Below are positions 9,153 to 22,420 of a stretch of DNA of 64,000 nt, in pieces. The stretch is from Nonomuraea angiospora (GTDB lineage: Bacteria; Actinomycetota; Actinomycetes; Streptosporangiales; Streptosporangiaceae): assembly GCF_014873145.1 (NCBI RefSeq), contig NZ_JADBEK010000001.1, positions 11,160,001 through 11,224,000 of the forward strand, written 5' to 3'. Positions within the stretch are counted from its first letter, which is position 1, and the number at the start of each line of letters is the position of its first letter. The translations under genes and the position numbers were made by a program. Under the pieces are notes generated by a model. It was not told where the DNA came from. It saw only the letters and a program-made list of their open reading frames with translations, and made no database searches.

Positions 9153-9419
9153 TCACGGTGAAGCGGCGGTGAGCCGGGCGTGCAGGCGGCGGGCCTGGCG
9201 GACCAGCCCCGACTCGCGGGTCCGTCCCGCCGGCTCGGCCACCGCCGCCGGCTCGCCCCGCGCGTCCGCCCACTCGGCGACCTCCGCCGCGAAGCCGAGC
9301 ATCCGCGTGTGCGCGCTCGTCGCCTTCTCTCCGGGCCCGGGCAGGTAGGCGGGCAGCAGGCCGGTCATCACCCGCCAGACCTCCCGATGGGCGCCGCTCC
9401 CGGCCGCCTCCTGGAGCAC
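9153..9419 (-). pseudogene. C-terminal remnant resembling a DUF6493-type protein
   Basis: The open frame reads EVWRVMTGLLPAYLPGPGEK and ends SGLVRQARRLHARLTAASP. This resembles, from memory, the last part of large actinobacterial DUF6493/DUF7824-type proteins of unknown function, with an alanine- and leucine-rich helical repeat. Upstream codons in the same frame stay plausible for about ten residues and then become unlike any protein. Only the 3' end survives, so it is probably a decayed gene. The family assignment is tentative. Confidence 0.4.
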
Positions 9420-10025
9420 GGCGAGTGCGACGGCCGGGGCCTCGTACCCGCCGCGCGCGTGACCCCGGCGTGGCGGCCAAGGCCATGATGACGACGAGCA
9501 ACAGAGGGAGCGGCGGCGACCGGGGACGTTGATCGGCGCACCAGGCCTCCTTCACGGGTGATTTGATCACCTGGACATTAAGTGCTCACAAAGCGTCCGA
9601 CAAGGGCCTGGACAGGGGTTCTGTACGGTGCTCAAATCGCATACGGAGCTGCATCTCCTATGCCTGGGAGAGGTGGAGTCCGCCCAGGTAGGAGGCGTGG
9701 AGAATGGTGCACAGAGAATTTTGCGAGGCGCTCCACCGGCTTTTGTCGCGGCTTTATGGCGGCCCTGTGGCGGTCGCCTGGATAATTTCCGCAACGTCAT
9801 TCGCCGAGGCGTTCGCCGGCCCGGTTCCAGAGCCTTGTGAGGTGCCCCGGAGGGCGGGAGGGCGCGGGCCGCCTTTTGTGGGGTTCCCACAACGCAGCAG
9901 GTTCGCCATGAGCGATGCGGGCCATTGGTGTAGCGGGCGGCGATCGAGCAGGGTGTAGAAAGGTGCAGGCGGCGCTCCGGGACCCGGGCGTCGCCTTTGT
10001 GCGTGAGTAAGGGGAGGCTCAGCCG
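9420..10025. other. Intergenic region upstream of the giant carboxylase gene
   Basis: This 606-bp stretch has no convincing gene. Its left end holds the decayed upstream part of the 9153-9419 remnant. The stretch from 9560 to about 9830 is less GC-rich than its surroundings and probably holds the carboxylase promoter. An inverted repeat lies at 9557-9571. GGGGAGG about ten bases before the GTG at 10026 is the carboxylase ribosome binding site. The short open frames here have no recognisable product. Confidence 0.5.
9557..9571. promoter_or_regulatory. Inverted repeat, possible operator
   Basis: GGTGAT-TTG-ATCACC is a perfect 6-bp inverted repeat with a 3-bp spacer. It lies at the edge of the AT-richer segment upstream of the fused carboxylase gene. 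It could bind a lipid-metabolism regulator, but no regulator gene is adjacent and a chance occurrence is possible. Confidence 0.3.
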
Positions 10026-15575
<5,550 letters not shown>

Positions 15576-15591
15576 CCCTCACCCGGCCCCG

Positions 15592-15978
15592 TCAGCGGGG
15601 GTCACGGCGCAGCGGATGATCGGACGGGACCTCGACCAGCACGATGCGGTGCCCGTCGGGGTCCTCGATCCACAGCTCGATGAGGCCCCACGGCTCCTGC
15701 CGCGCCTCACGCGCCACCGTGACCCCCGCCTCGCGGAGCCGTTTCTCCTCCTGCGCCACGTCGCGTACCTGCAGCCACAGCGACAGCGCTGAGCAGGCCC
15801 CGTCGTCGGAGTGCCCGGAGATCTCCAGGAACCCCTGGCCGAGGAAGAAGACCACGCCCGGGTGGTCGGCGGGGCCGAACTCGCGATAGACGGCCAGGCC
15901 GAGCGTCTCGCGGTAGAAGCCGAGGCTCCGCGCGAGATCCTTCGGACGCAGCAGCACTCGATTGCTCAGCACCTCCAT
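15592..15978 (-). CDS. VOC (glyoxalase/bleomycin-resistance fold) protein
   Basis: The 128-residue protein has the paired beta-alpha-beta-beta-beta modules of the vicinal oxygen chelate fold: VLLRPKDLARSLGFYRETLGL in the first half and VRDVAQEEKRLREAGV followed by LWIEDPDGHRIVLVEVP in the second. The late glutamates are in positions that often bind a divalent metal. Members include glyoxalases, dioxygenases and antibiotic-binding proteins, so the substrate cannot be assigned. It is convergent with the carboxylase gene, with 16 bp between the stop codons. Confidence 0.85.
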   Translation of the reverse strand: MEVLSNRVLLRPKDLARSLGFYRETLGLAVYREFGPADHPGVVFFLGQGFLEISGHSDDGACSALSLWLQVRDVAQEEKRLREAGVTVAREARQEPWGLIELWIEDPDGHRIVLVEVPSDHPLRRDPR

Positions 15979-16342
15979 TCCCGACCTGTTCCCCGTCGGA
16001 CCGGTGGAAACGCGGCGTCACGATGTGAGCGACGTCACCCGCCAGGCCGGTCGTCGGCACGGCGCCGCGCGGCTGCGTCGCCGGTCCTGCCATGAGACGG
16101 CCGGTTCTTTCACGCGGTGCTCCGATGCCATGGCGTCTTTGGGCGGGGACCTCGTTGAGGGCGACCTCTTTGGGGGGACCTCTTTGGGCGGGGACCTCTT
16201 TGGGCGGGAGTGCCCGGTGGATGTGGCACCATCGAATCGGCACCGCGGCGCGCGGCCACCGGCCGCCGGCGGCGCGGGGCGGGTCGCTCGCGCTGCTCCG
16301 GGCAGACGGGGCCAGCACGGTGGAGGCCGGAAAGCGAAGGAC
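15979..16342. other. Intergenic region upstream of the xylosidic-locus LacI gene
   Basis: This 364-bp stretch between the divergent VOC and LacI genes has no convincing ORF of its own. Its main content is a run of G-rich tandem repeats at 16136-16212. The continuous open frame into lacI is a by-product of GC bias. A GAAGG site precedes the LacI ATG at 16343. Confidence 0.5.
16136..16212 (+). repeat. G-rich tandem repeat (about 16-bp unit, five imperfect copies)
   Basis: The unit TCTTTGGGCGGGGACC recurs with small changes (TCGTTGAGGGCGACC, TCTTTGGGGGGACC, then two near-exact copies). It lies about 130-200 bp upstream of the LacI start codon. Five closely spaced G-runs could support a G-quadruplex or serve as multiple binding sites. 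It is non-coding as far as I can tell. Confidence 0.75.
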
Positions 16343-17362
16343 ATGAATCGGGCACCAGGCATGGTGGACGTGGCACGCGAGGCGGGCGTGTCGCACGTCA
16401 CCGTCTCCCGCGTCCTCAACGACCACCCCTCCGTCCGCCCGGAGACCCGGGCTCGCGTCGAGGCCGCCATCGAGAAGCTCGGCTATCGCCGCAACAGCGT
16501 CGCCCGCGCGCTCAAGAGCCGCCGTTCCTCGACGATCGGGGTGGTGCTCGCCGGAGCCGAGCTGTACGAGCTGCCGCGCATCCTGCGGGGCGTGCAGACG
16601 GCGGCGCAGCGGGCCGGCTACTGGGTCAATCTGGCCAGCTGGCAGGGCGGCACCACCAGAGACCTGGCCGAGACCCTGCAGCGGCTCACCGACCAGGCGG
16701 TCGAGGCCGTCGCGGTCATCGCCGACCGGCCCATGGTGATGGACGCCCTGGCCGACATCGTGACCGGCGTGCCGATTTCCGTGGTCATGTCCGGCAACGT
16801 GCCCAATCCGGACGTCGGCTTCGTCGAGCTCGATCAGGAGCTGGGCGCGCGGCTCGCCGTACGGCACCTGGTGGAGCTGGGGCACCGCCACATCGTCCAC
16901 CTGACCGGCGCGCTGCGCACCTTCGACGCCCGAGCCCGCGTCGAGGGCTGGCGGGCCGCGCTGGAGGAGTCGCCGGAGGCCGGCGGCGAGTTCTTCGAGG
17001 GCGACTTCACCGGCAACAGCGGCTACCGGCTGGCCCACTACCTCGTCACCCGCCACACCGGCGAGCTTCCGACGGCGATCTTCGCCGGCAACGACCAGAT
17101 GGCCATGGGGGTGCTGGCGGCCTTCGCCGAGCTCGGCGTGAAGGTGCCCGGCGACGTCTCGCTCGTCGGGTTCGACGACATCGCGGGAGCGGCCTATCAG
17201 GTGCCCGCGCTGACCACGGTCCGCCAGGACTTCGTCGCTCTCGGCGCGCGCTCCATCGAGCAGGTGCTGCGCATGATGCAGGGCGAGCCGGCCTCGTGCG
17301 AGCGGATCGCTCCCGAGCTCGTGATCCGGCGCAGCACGGCGCCGCCCAGGCCGCCCCGCTAG
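16343..17362 (+). CDS. LacI-family regulator of the xylosidic oligosaccharide locus
   Basis: The 339-residue protein starts MNRAPGMVDVAREAGVSHVT, a canonical LacI helix-turn-helix, followed by the hinge helix NSVARALKSRRSSTIGVVL and a ligand-sensing domain ending in the usual GFDDIAGAAY / PALTTVRQDF segment. The ATG at 16343 is preceded by GAAGG; the longer open frame upstream runs through repeats and is not likely coding. It is convergent with the GH43 gene, with six bases between stops. The best candidate target is the CG-centred palindrome at 19109-19122 between the GH43 gene and the transporter operon. Confidence 0.9.
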   Translation: MNRAPGMVDVAREAGVSHVTVSRVLNDHPSVRPETRARVEAAIEKLGYRRNSVARALKSRRSSTIGVVLAGAELYELPRILRGVQTAAQRAGYWVNLASWQGGTTRDLAETLQRLTDQAVEAVAVIADRPMVMDALADIVTGVPISVVMSGNVPNPDVGFVELDQELGARLAVRHLVELGHRHIVHLTGALRTFDARARVEGWRAALEESPEAGGEFFEGDFTGNSGYRLAHYLVTRHTGELPTAIFAGNDQMAMGVLAAFAELGVKVPGDVSLVGFDDIAGAAYQVPALTTVRQDFVALGARSIEQVLRMMQGEPASCERIAPELVIRRSTAPPRPPR

Positions 17363-17368
17363 CCGCCG

Positions 17369-19066
17369 CTAGCCGGCCGTTTCGGCGGGGTCGGGCTGGT
17401 ACTCGAACCAGTGGACCCGCGCCCGTCCGTCGCCCGCGTGGCCGTTGCCGGTGGCGTACAGGCCCAGATAGACCCCGACGAAACCGCCCGCGCGCTCGGT
17501 GCTGAAGAAGGACCGTTCGATCGTGGCCAGGCTGATCCACTGCGCCGCCGTGAGGTCCCTGACGCGGAAGGTGTAGCCGGCTTCGTCTCCGTCGACCGCC
17601 AGCAGCACCTCGCCGGTCGAGACCGGGACCGAGGCCCGGCGGGTGCTCGTGCCCGCCTCCCGGACCGTCAGCACGGCCTGCGCCTGGCCTTCGCCGTCCA
17701 CGGTGAGGGCGAGCGTGGCGTGGTGGTCCTGGTGCTGGAAGACGGCCAGGCCGGCCTCCTCTGACGGGCGCGCCGCGGCGAAGCCGATCCGGGTCCGCGC
17801 GCCGAAGCGGACGTGCTGCTGGCGCCGGCCGAGGAAGGCCGGCACGCCGGTGGAGCTGAGGGCCTCGGGGGCGAGGTCGAGGTCGAGCCCGGACCCGTCG
17901 GCCGTGGGCCTGACGCGGTCGCCGACGGGACCGCGCAGGCTGTTCCACTCCAGGCCGCCGAAATGCGCCCGCCCGGCCGGTACGGCGGCGTCGCCGTCCG
18001 AGGGTCCGAAGTGCGCCCGCCCGGCCGGTACGGCGGTGTCGCCCTCCGAGGGTCCAAAGAGCGCCCGCCCGGCCGGCACGGCGGTGTCGCCGTCCGATGG
18101 TCCGGACTCGTCGTGCGCTTGCCCGGGCTCGGCGTCCGGTCGTGCGGAGGCGATCGACGGGAGCCGCTCCGACAGCCGCACGGCCCCCGACTCGGGGGCG
18201 AAGACGGGCCCGTGGGCGGTCCAGGTCACGGGCACCAGAAAGACCTCCCTGCCCAGCGTGTGGGTGCCCGCGATCGGCCGTACGCCGAGCGTCACCGCCC
18301 ACCACTCGCCGACGGGGGTGTCCACCAGGTCGGCGTGGCCGACGTTGTGGATGGGCTCGCCCGGGCCGCGGTGCCGGTGGGTCAGCAGGGGACTGCGCGG
18401 GTCGGTGACGTAGGGCCCGGTGACGGTGTCGGAGCGCGCCGCGGTGACGCTGTGGTTGCTCTCGGTGCCGCCCTCCGCGGCGATCAGGTGGTAGACCCCG
18501 TTGCGCTTGTACAGGTGCGGCGCCTCCACCCAAGCCCCGCGCACCGCGCCCTGCCACAGCACGTGAGTGGGGCCGACGAGCTTGAGCCGGTCCAGGTCCA
18601 GCTCGCGCATCCACAACTCGCCGGGACCGCCCTGGACCGCGTCCCGGCAGGCGGTGAGCCAGCACCGGCCGTCGTCGTCGAAGAACAGCGACGGGTCGAT
18701 GCCCTCGGCCTCCAGCGGCACGGGGTCCGACCACGGCCCGGCGGGGTCGGACGCGGTCACGACGAAGGTGAGGCTGCCCTGCCGGTTCACGGCCAGCGTG
18801 GAGACCACGTAGAAGGTGCCGTCGTGGTGGCGGATGGTCGGTGCCCAGATGCCGTCGGAGACGTCCAGGCCCTCCAGCGGGAGCAGCCCGGGCCGGTCCA
18901 GCACATGCGTGAGCTGACGCCAGCGCACCAGGTCACGGCTGTGGAAAAGGGGGAGGCCGGGGAAGTAGGCGAAGGACGAGGTGACAAGGTAGAAGTCCTC
19001 GCCGACCCGGCAGATCGACGCGTCCGGATAGCACCCGGGCAGGACCGGGTTGCGGAAAGCAGGCAC
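17369..19066 (-). CDS. Family 43 glycoside hydrolase (beta-xylosidase/alpha-L-arabinofuranosidase type)
   Basis: The 565-residue protein has an N-terminal five-bladed propeller typical of GH43: FRNPVLPGCYPDASICRVGE (general base Asp in PDAS), then SDGIWAPTIRHHDGTFY, the SLFFDDDGRCW region and the WVEAPHLYKRNGVYHLIAAEGG segment with the acid Glu. The C-terminal beta-sandwich begins at LEWNSLRGP. No signal peptide is seen, so it should act in the cytoplasm on imported oligosaccharides. The GTG start has GGAG upstream. The linker between the two domains is expanded by three 16-residue repeats (about residues 320-367). It is divergent from the transporter operon and should share its regulation. 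Confidence 0.9.
   Translation of the reverse strand: MPAFRNPVLPGCYPDASICRVGEDFYLVTSSFAYFPGLPLFHSRDLVRWRQLTHVLDRPGLLPLEGLDVSDGIWAPTIRHHDGTFYVVSTLAVNRQGSLTFVVTASDPAGPWSDPVPLEAEGIDPSLFFDDDGRCWLTACRDAVQGGPGELWMRELDLDRLKLVGPTHVLWQGAVRGAWVEAPHLYKRNGVYHLIAAEGGTESNHSVTAARSDTVTGPYVTDPRSPLLTHRHRGPGEPIHNVGHADLVDTPVGEWWAVTLGVRPIAGTHTLGREVFLVPVTWTAHGPVFAPESGAVRLSERLPSIASARPDAEPGQAHDESGPSDGDTAVPAGRALFGPSEGDTAVPAGRAHFGPSDGDAAVPAGRAHFGGLEWNSLRGPVGDRVRPTADGSGLDLDLAPEALSSTGVPAFLGRRQQHVRFGARTRIGFAAARPSEEAGLAVFQHQDHHATLALTVDGEGQAQAVLTVREAGTSTRRASVPVSTGEVLLAVDGDEAGYTFRVRDLTAAQWISLATIERSFFSTERAGGFVGVYLGLYATGNGHAGDGRARVHWFEYQPDPAETAG
17965..18108 (-). repeat. Three 48-bp tandem repeats inside the GH43 gene
   Basis: Units start at 17965, 18013 and 18061 and are nearly identical. 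On the coding strand each encodes GPSDGDTAVPAGRAHF with one or two substitutions. The period is exactly 16 codons, so the frame is kept. The repeats lie exactly at the junction between the catalytic propeller and the C-terminal sandwich domain. Confidence 0.92.
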
Positions 19067-19099
19067 GGGGGGCTCCGAGAGATCTCACAAAGAGGGGGC

Positions 19100-19129
19100 T
19101 TGACAGGATGACAACGTTAACATCAGGTT
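19100..19129 (+). promoter_or_regulatory. Candidate promoter of the xylosidic transporter operon
   Basis: TTGACA at 19100-19105 is a consensus -35 element, followed after 18 bp by the weak -10 CAGGTT at 19124-19129. The LacI-type palindrome fills the spacer, an arrangement that would block polymerase binding. The promoter call is an inference from spacing; no start site is known. Confidence 0.45.
19109..19122. promoter_or_regulatory. LacI-type operator between GH43 and transporter genes
   Basis: TGACAACGTTAACA fits the LacI-family operator pattern TGNNAACGTTNNCA exactly, with a perfect AACGTT core. It lies in the 126-bp gap between the divergent GH43 gene and the binding-protein gene and could repress both. 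The LacI protein at 16343-17362 is the likely ligand. Confidence 0.7.
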
Positions 19130-19192
19130 AGATCCCAACGCACGACCTGGCATTCCCGTCCAGGCGCACCACCCCTTGCCCAGGAGACCGTC

Positions 19193-20545
19193 ATGACCCC
19201 ACCGACCCCGCCCCGACCCCGCCGACACCGCAGGAAGCTGGGCGCCGCGTCGCTGGCCCTCGCTCTGGCGGCGTCGCTGGCCGCCTGCTCGTCCGCCGAC
19301 ACCCCCTCCCCGAGCACGGCGGCGAGCGCGAGCGGGCCGGTCACGCTGCAGGTCTGGACCTGGAACTTGAAGGGCGGCGACCCGGAGGCCGAGGCGATCA
19401 TCGCCAAGTACCACCAGGAGAACCCCAACGTCACGATCAAGCTGTCGGAGGTCGGCGGAACCTCCGACACCGCCTCCAAGCTGCTGGCCGCCGACAAGGC
19501 CGGCGACACCCCCGACGTCGTGCAGCTGGAGTACCGCGCCGTGCCGGCCATGGTGGTCTCCGGAGCCGTGAAGGACATCACCGCCGACGTGGCATCCGCC
19601 AAGTCGGGCATCGACCCCAACATCTGGGCCCTGACCACCTTCAACAACCAGGTCTACGGCGTGCCCCAGGACATCGGGCCGATGGCGCTCACCTACCGCA
19701 AGGACCTGTTCGACAAGTACGGCGTCAAGGTCCCCACCACCTGGGCCGAGTACGCCAAGGCCGCCGAGCAGATCCACAAGAAGGACCCCGACGCCTACAT
19801 CGCCAGCTTCGCCGCCAACCAGCTCGAGTTCTTCGCCGCCCAGGCCACCCAGGCCGGTGCCCAGTGGTGGAGCACCGACGGCAACGCCTGGAAGGTCGGC
19901 ATCGACAGCGAGCCGTCCCTGAAGACCGCCGACTTCTGGGAGGACCTCGTGAAGCGGGACCTGGTGAAGGTCGAGCCGCTGCTCACGCCGGAGTGGAACG
20001 CCCAGGTCAACAAGGGCAAGATCCTGAGCTGGGCCGCCGGTGCCTGGGCGCCCAGCGTCATCTACTCGGTGGCGCCCGACACCGCCGGCAAGTGGGAGTC
20101 CGCGCCGCTGCCGCAGTGGACGCCCGGCAACCCCGCCGTCCCGTTCCTGGGCGGATCCGCCTACCTGGTGCCGGCCAAGTCGAAGCACGCCAAGGAGGCC
20201 GCGGCCTTCGCCGCCTGGCTGGGCGCCTCCGACGAGGGCTCCAAGCTGCAGCTCACGCTCGACATCTACCCCGGTGGGAACGCCGGGCGCCAGGCGACGC
20301 TGACCCACGAGCCGCCTAAGCTGATGCCGCAGCAGAAGGACTTCTACCAGGTCACCGACCAGGTGATCAAGAACACCACCATCCCGGTGACCTGGGGACC
20401 CAACGTGAACATCGCCCAGAGCGCCTTCGGCGACGCGCTCAACAAGGCCGCGCTCGACAAGACCTCCTTCCGCGCGGTGTACCAGGCCACGCAGCAGGCC
20501 GTCGTCGCCGACCTGCAGAAGTCCGGCTACACCGTCACCAAGTAA
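19193..20545 (+). CDS. Sugar ABC transporter substrate-binding lipoprotein
   Basis: This 450-residue family 1 extracellular binding protein has a charged N-terminus, a hydrophobic segment ending at the lipobox LAAC, and then a Ser/Thr-rich linker. The mature part has the family pattern: VTLQVWTWNLKGGDPEAEAI, GDTPDVVQLEY, GVPQDIGPMALTYRKDLF, and a late tryptophan-rich ligand region. An AGGAGA site precedes the ATG. The neighbouring permeases and the GH43 and GH31 enzymes suggest xylosyl-containing oligosaccharides as ligand. A strong hairpin follows the stop, before the permease genes. Confidence 0.93.
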   Translation: MTPPTPPRPRRHRRKLGAASLALALAASLAACSSADTPSPSTAASASGPVTLQVWTWNLKGGDPEAEAIIAKYHQENPNVTIKLSEVGGTSDTASKLLAADKAGDTPDVVQLEYRAVPAMVVSGAVKDITADVASAKSGIDPNIWALTTFNNQVYGVPQDIGPMALTYRKDLFDKYGVKVPTTWAEYAKAAEQIHKKDPDAYIASFAANQLEFFAAQATQAGAQWWSTDGNAWKVGIDSEPSLKTADFWEDLVKRDLVKVEPLLTPEWNAQVNKGKILSWAAGAWAPSVIYSVAPDTAGKWESAPLPQWTPGNPAVPFLGGSAYLVPAKSKHAKEAAAFAAWLGASDEGSKLQLTLDIYPGGNAGRQATLTHEPPKLMPQQKDFYQVTDQVIKNTTIPVTWGPNVNIAQSAFGDALNKAALDKTSFRAVYQATQQAVVADLQKSGYTVTK

Positions 20546-20549
20546 GACG

Positions 20550-20573
20550 CCGAGGGCCCGGCCGGGCCCTCGG
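20550..20573 (+). terminator. Intercistronic hairpin after the binding-protein gene
   Basis: Bases 20550-20573 form a perfect 24-bp palindrome: a 10-bp stem (CCGAGGGCCC) closed by GGCC. It lies three bases after the binding-protein stop and about 23 bp before the first permease. Such hairpins are known to stabilise the upstream message or partly terminate, giving more binding protein than permease. No U-tract follows, so full termination is unlikely. Confidence 0.75.
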
Positions 20574-20596
20574 TTCGACCCCTCTCTGGACGTCTC

Positions 20597-21523
20597 ATGC
20601 CCGCCAGCTCCGCCGGGCGACGCCTGCGTATCCGCGCCGTCGCCACCCCGTGGATGTTCGCCACGCCCGCGATCGTCCTGTTCACCCTGTTCCTGATCGT
20701 CCCGATCGGCTACGCCGTCTACCTGAGCTTCCGCGGCTTCCGCATCGAAGGCGGCGGCGCGTTCGGGCGGCGGGTGGAAGCCTTCATCGGATTCGACAAC
20801 TACGCCGCCGCGCTCTCCGACCCCGAATACGTCGCCGGGCTCGGGCGAGTCCTGCTCTACGGCGTCATCGCCATCCCCAGCGTGCTGGGCCTGGCCCTGC
20901 TGTTCGCGCTGCTGCTCGACACCCCCAGGGTGCGGGCGCGCGGCTTCACGCGCACCGCGATCTTCCTGCCGTACGCGGTGCCCGGCGTGATCGCCAGCCT
21001 CCTGTGGGGCTTCCTGTACCTGCCCAGCACCAGCCCGATCACCTACATCGCCAGGCAGCTGAACGCCGGGCCGCTGGACTTCTTCGGCTTCCCCGCCCTG
21101 TACTTCTCGCTGGCCAACATCGCGCTGTGGTCCGGCGTCGGCTTCAACATGATCATCATCTTCACGTCGCTGCGCGCCATCCCCACCTCCGTCTACGAGG
21201 CGGCCCGCATCGACGGGGCGAGCGAGTGGCAGATCGCCTGGCGCATCAAGATCCCGCTGGTCGCCCCCGCGCTCGTGCTCACCGGCCTGTTCTCCGTGAT
21301 CGGCACTCTGCAGCTCTACAGCGAACCGGCCACGCTGCGGCCGATGACGACCACGATCAGCTTCACCTGGGTGCCGCTGATGAAGATCTACCAGGAGGCG
21401 TTCACGAACGACAACCTCGGCGGGGCCGCGGCCGCCTCCGTGGTGCTGGCCGTGGGCATCCTGGTCATCTCGCTGCTGCTGCTGCGGTTCTTCCAGCGCC
21501 GGACCTTCGGAGACAACGTATGA
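20597..21523 (+). CDS. Sugar ABC transporter permease (MalF type)
   Basis: The 308-residue protein has six predicted membrane segments and the cytoplasmic coupling (EAA) motif EAARIDGASEWQIAWRIKIP near residue 200, which docks with the ATPase. The N-terminal segment WMFATPAIVLFTLFLIVPIG is typical of MalF-like partners. It is the first permease of the pair, and its stop overlaps the start of the second as ATGA. No ATP-binding subunit is encoded in the cluster, so an ATPase from elsewhere must serve it. Confidence 0.92.
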   Translation: MPASSAGRRLRIRAVATPWMFATPAIVLFTLFLIVPIGYAVYLSFRGFRIEGGGAFGRRVEAFIGFDNYAAALSDPEYVAGLGRVLLYGVIAIPSVLGLALLFALLLDTPRVRARGFTRTAIFLPYAVPGVIASLLWGFLYLPSTSPITYIARQLNAGPLDFFGFPALYFSLANIALWSGVGFNMIIIFTSLRAIPTSVYEAARIDGASEWQIAWRIKIPLVAPALVLTGLFSVIGTLQLYSEPATLRPMTTTISFTWVPLMKIYQEAFTNDNLGGAAAASVVLAVGILVISLLLLRFFQRRTFGDNV

Positions 21524-22413
21524 CCGCCGTACCCCGCACCGGAGACCGCCAGTTCCACCACCAACGCCGCCGCCGCCCGGCGGCGGCGCGGCGGCCACGC
21601 CTCCCGCTGATCGTGCTGCTGCTCGGCGCGCTGTACTGCCTGACCCCGGTGGCCTGGGTGGTCATCGCCGCCTCCAAGACGTCGCGCGAGCTGTTCACCA
21701 CCTTCTCCTTCGCCCCCGGCACCGGCCTCCTCGAGAACCTCGCCAACCTCAGCGCCTACGGCGGCGGCCAGTTCTGGAAGTGGGGGCTCAACTCGCTGCT
21801 CTACGCCGGCGTCGGCGCGATCCTGTCGACGCTGGTGTCGGCCATGGCCGGCTACGCCCTGGCCAAGTTCCGCTTCCGGGGGCGCGAGGCCCTGTTCTCC
21901 GTGATCCTGGCCGGCGTGCTCGTGCCCGGCATCGTGCTGGCCGTCCCCCAGTATCTGCTGATGGCCGCCGTCGGCCTGGCCGGGACCCACTGGTCGGTGC
22001 TGCTGCCGGTCATCATCAACCCGTTCGGCATCTTCCTGTGCCGGGTCTTCGCCGCCGCCTCGGTGCCGGAGAGCACGCTGGAGGCGGCGCGCCTGGACGG
22101 CGCCGGGGAGACCCGGATCTTCGGCACCATCGTGCTGCCCATGATGGTGCAGGGGCTGGTCACGGTGTTCCTGCTGCAGTTCGTCGGCATCTGGAACAAC
22201 TTCCTGCTGCCCTTCATCATGCTCTCCGATCAGGACAAATATCCGATCACCCTGGGCCTGTACACGTTCCTGGGCAAAGGCGCGGGCGATGGGGACCTGT
22301 ACTCGCTGGTCATCATGGGCTCGGCCGTCTCCGTCATCCCGCTGATCGCCCTCGTCCTGGTGCTGCAGCGGTTCTGGCGCGCCGACCTGCTGGCCGGCGG
22401 ATTGAAGGGATGA
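21520..22413 (+). CDS. Sugar ABC transporter permease (MalG type)
   Basis: The 297-residue protein begins at the ATG at 21520, overlapping the previous gene as ATGA. It has an Arg/His-rich cytoplasmic N-terminus, six membrane segments and the coupling motif LEAARLDGAGETRIFGTIVLP. The C-terminus RRADLLAGGLKG-like ending (FWRADLLAGGLKG) is the usual MalG-type tail. It pairs with the 20597-21523 permease. The alpha-xylosidase gene starts seven bases after its stop. Confidence 0.93.
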   Translation: MTAVPRTGDRQFHHQRRRRPAAARRPRLPLIVLLLGALYCLTPVAWVVIAASKTSRELFTTFSFAPGTGLLENLANLSAYGGGQFWKWGLNSLLYAGVGAILSTLVSAMAGYALAKFRFRGREALFSVILAGVLVPGIVLAVPQYLLMAAVGLAGTHWSVLLPVIINPFGIFLCRVFAAASVPESTLEAARLDGAGETRIFGTIVLPMMVQGLVTVFLLQFVGIWNNFLLPFIMLSDQDKYPITLGLYTFLGKGAGDGDLYSLVIMGSAVSVIPLIALVLVLQRFWRADLLAGGLKG

Positions 22414-22420
22414 CCCACCG

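Noticed and set aside
16136..16212. Tandem repeats as a CRISPR array
   Set aside because: The copies are directly adjacent without unique spacers and are imperfect; no cas genes are present.
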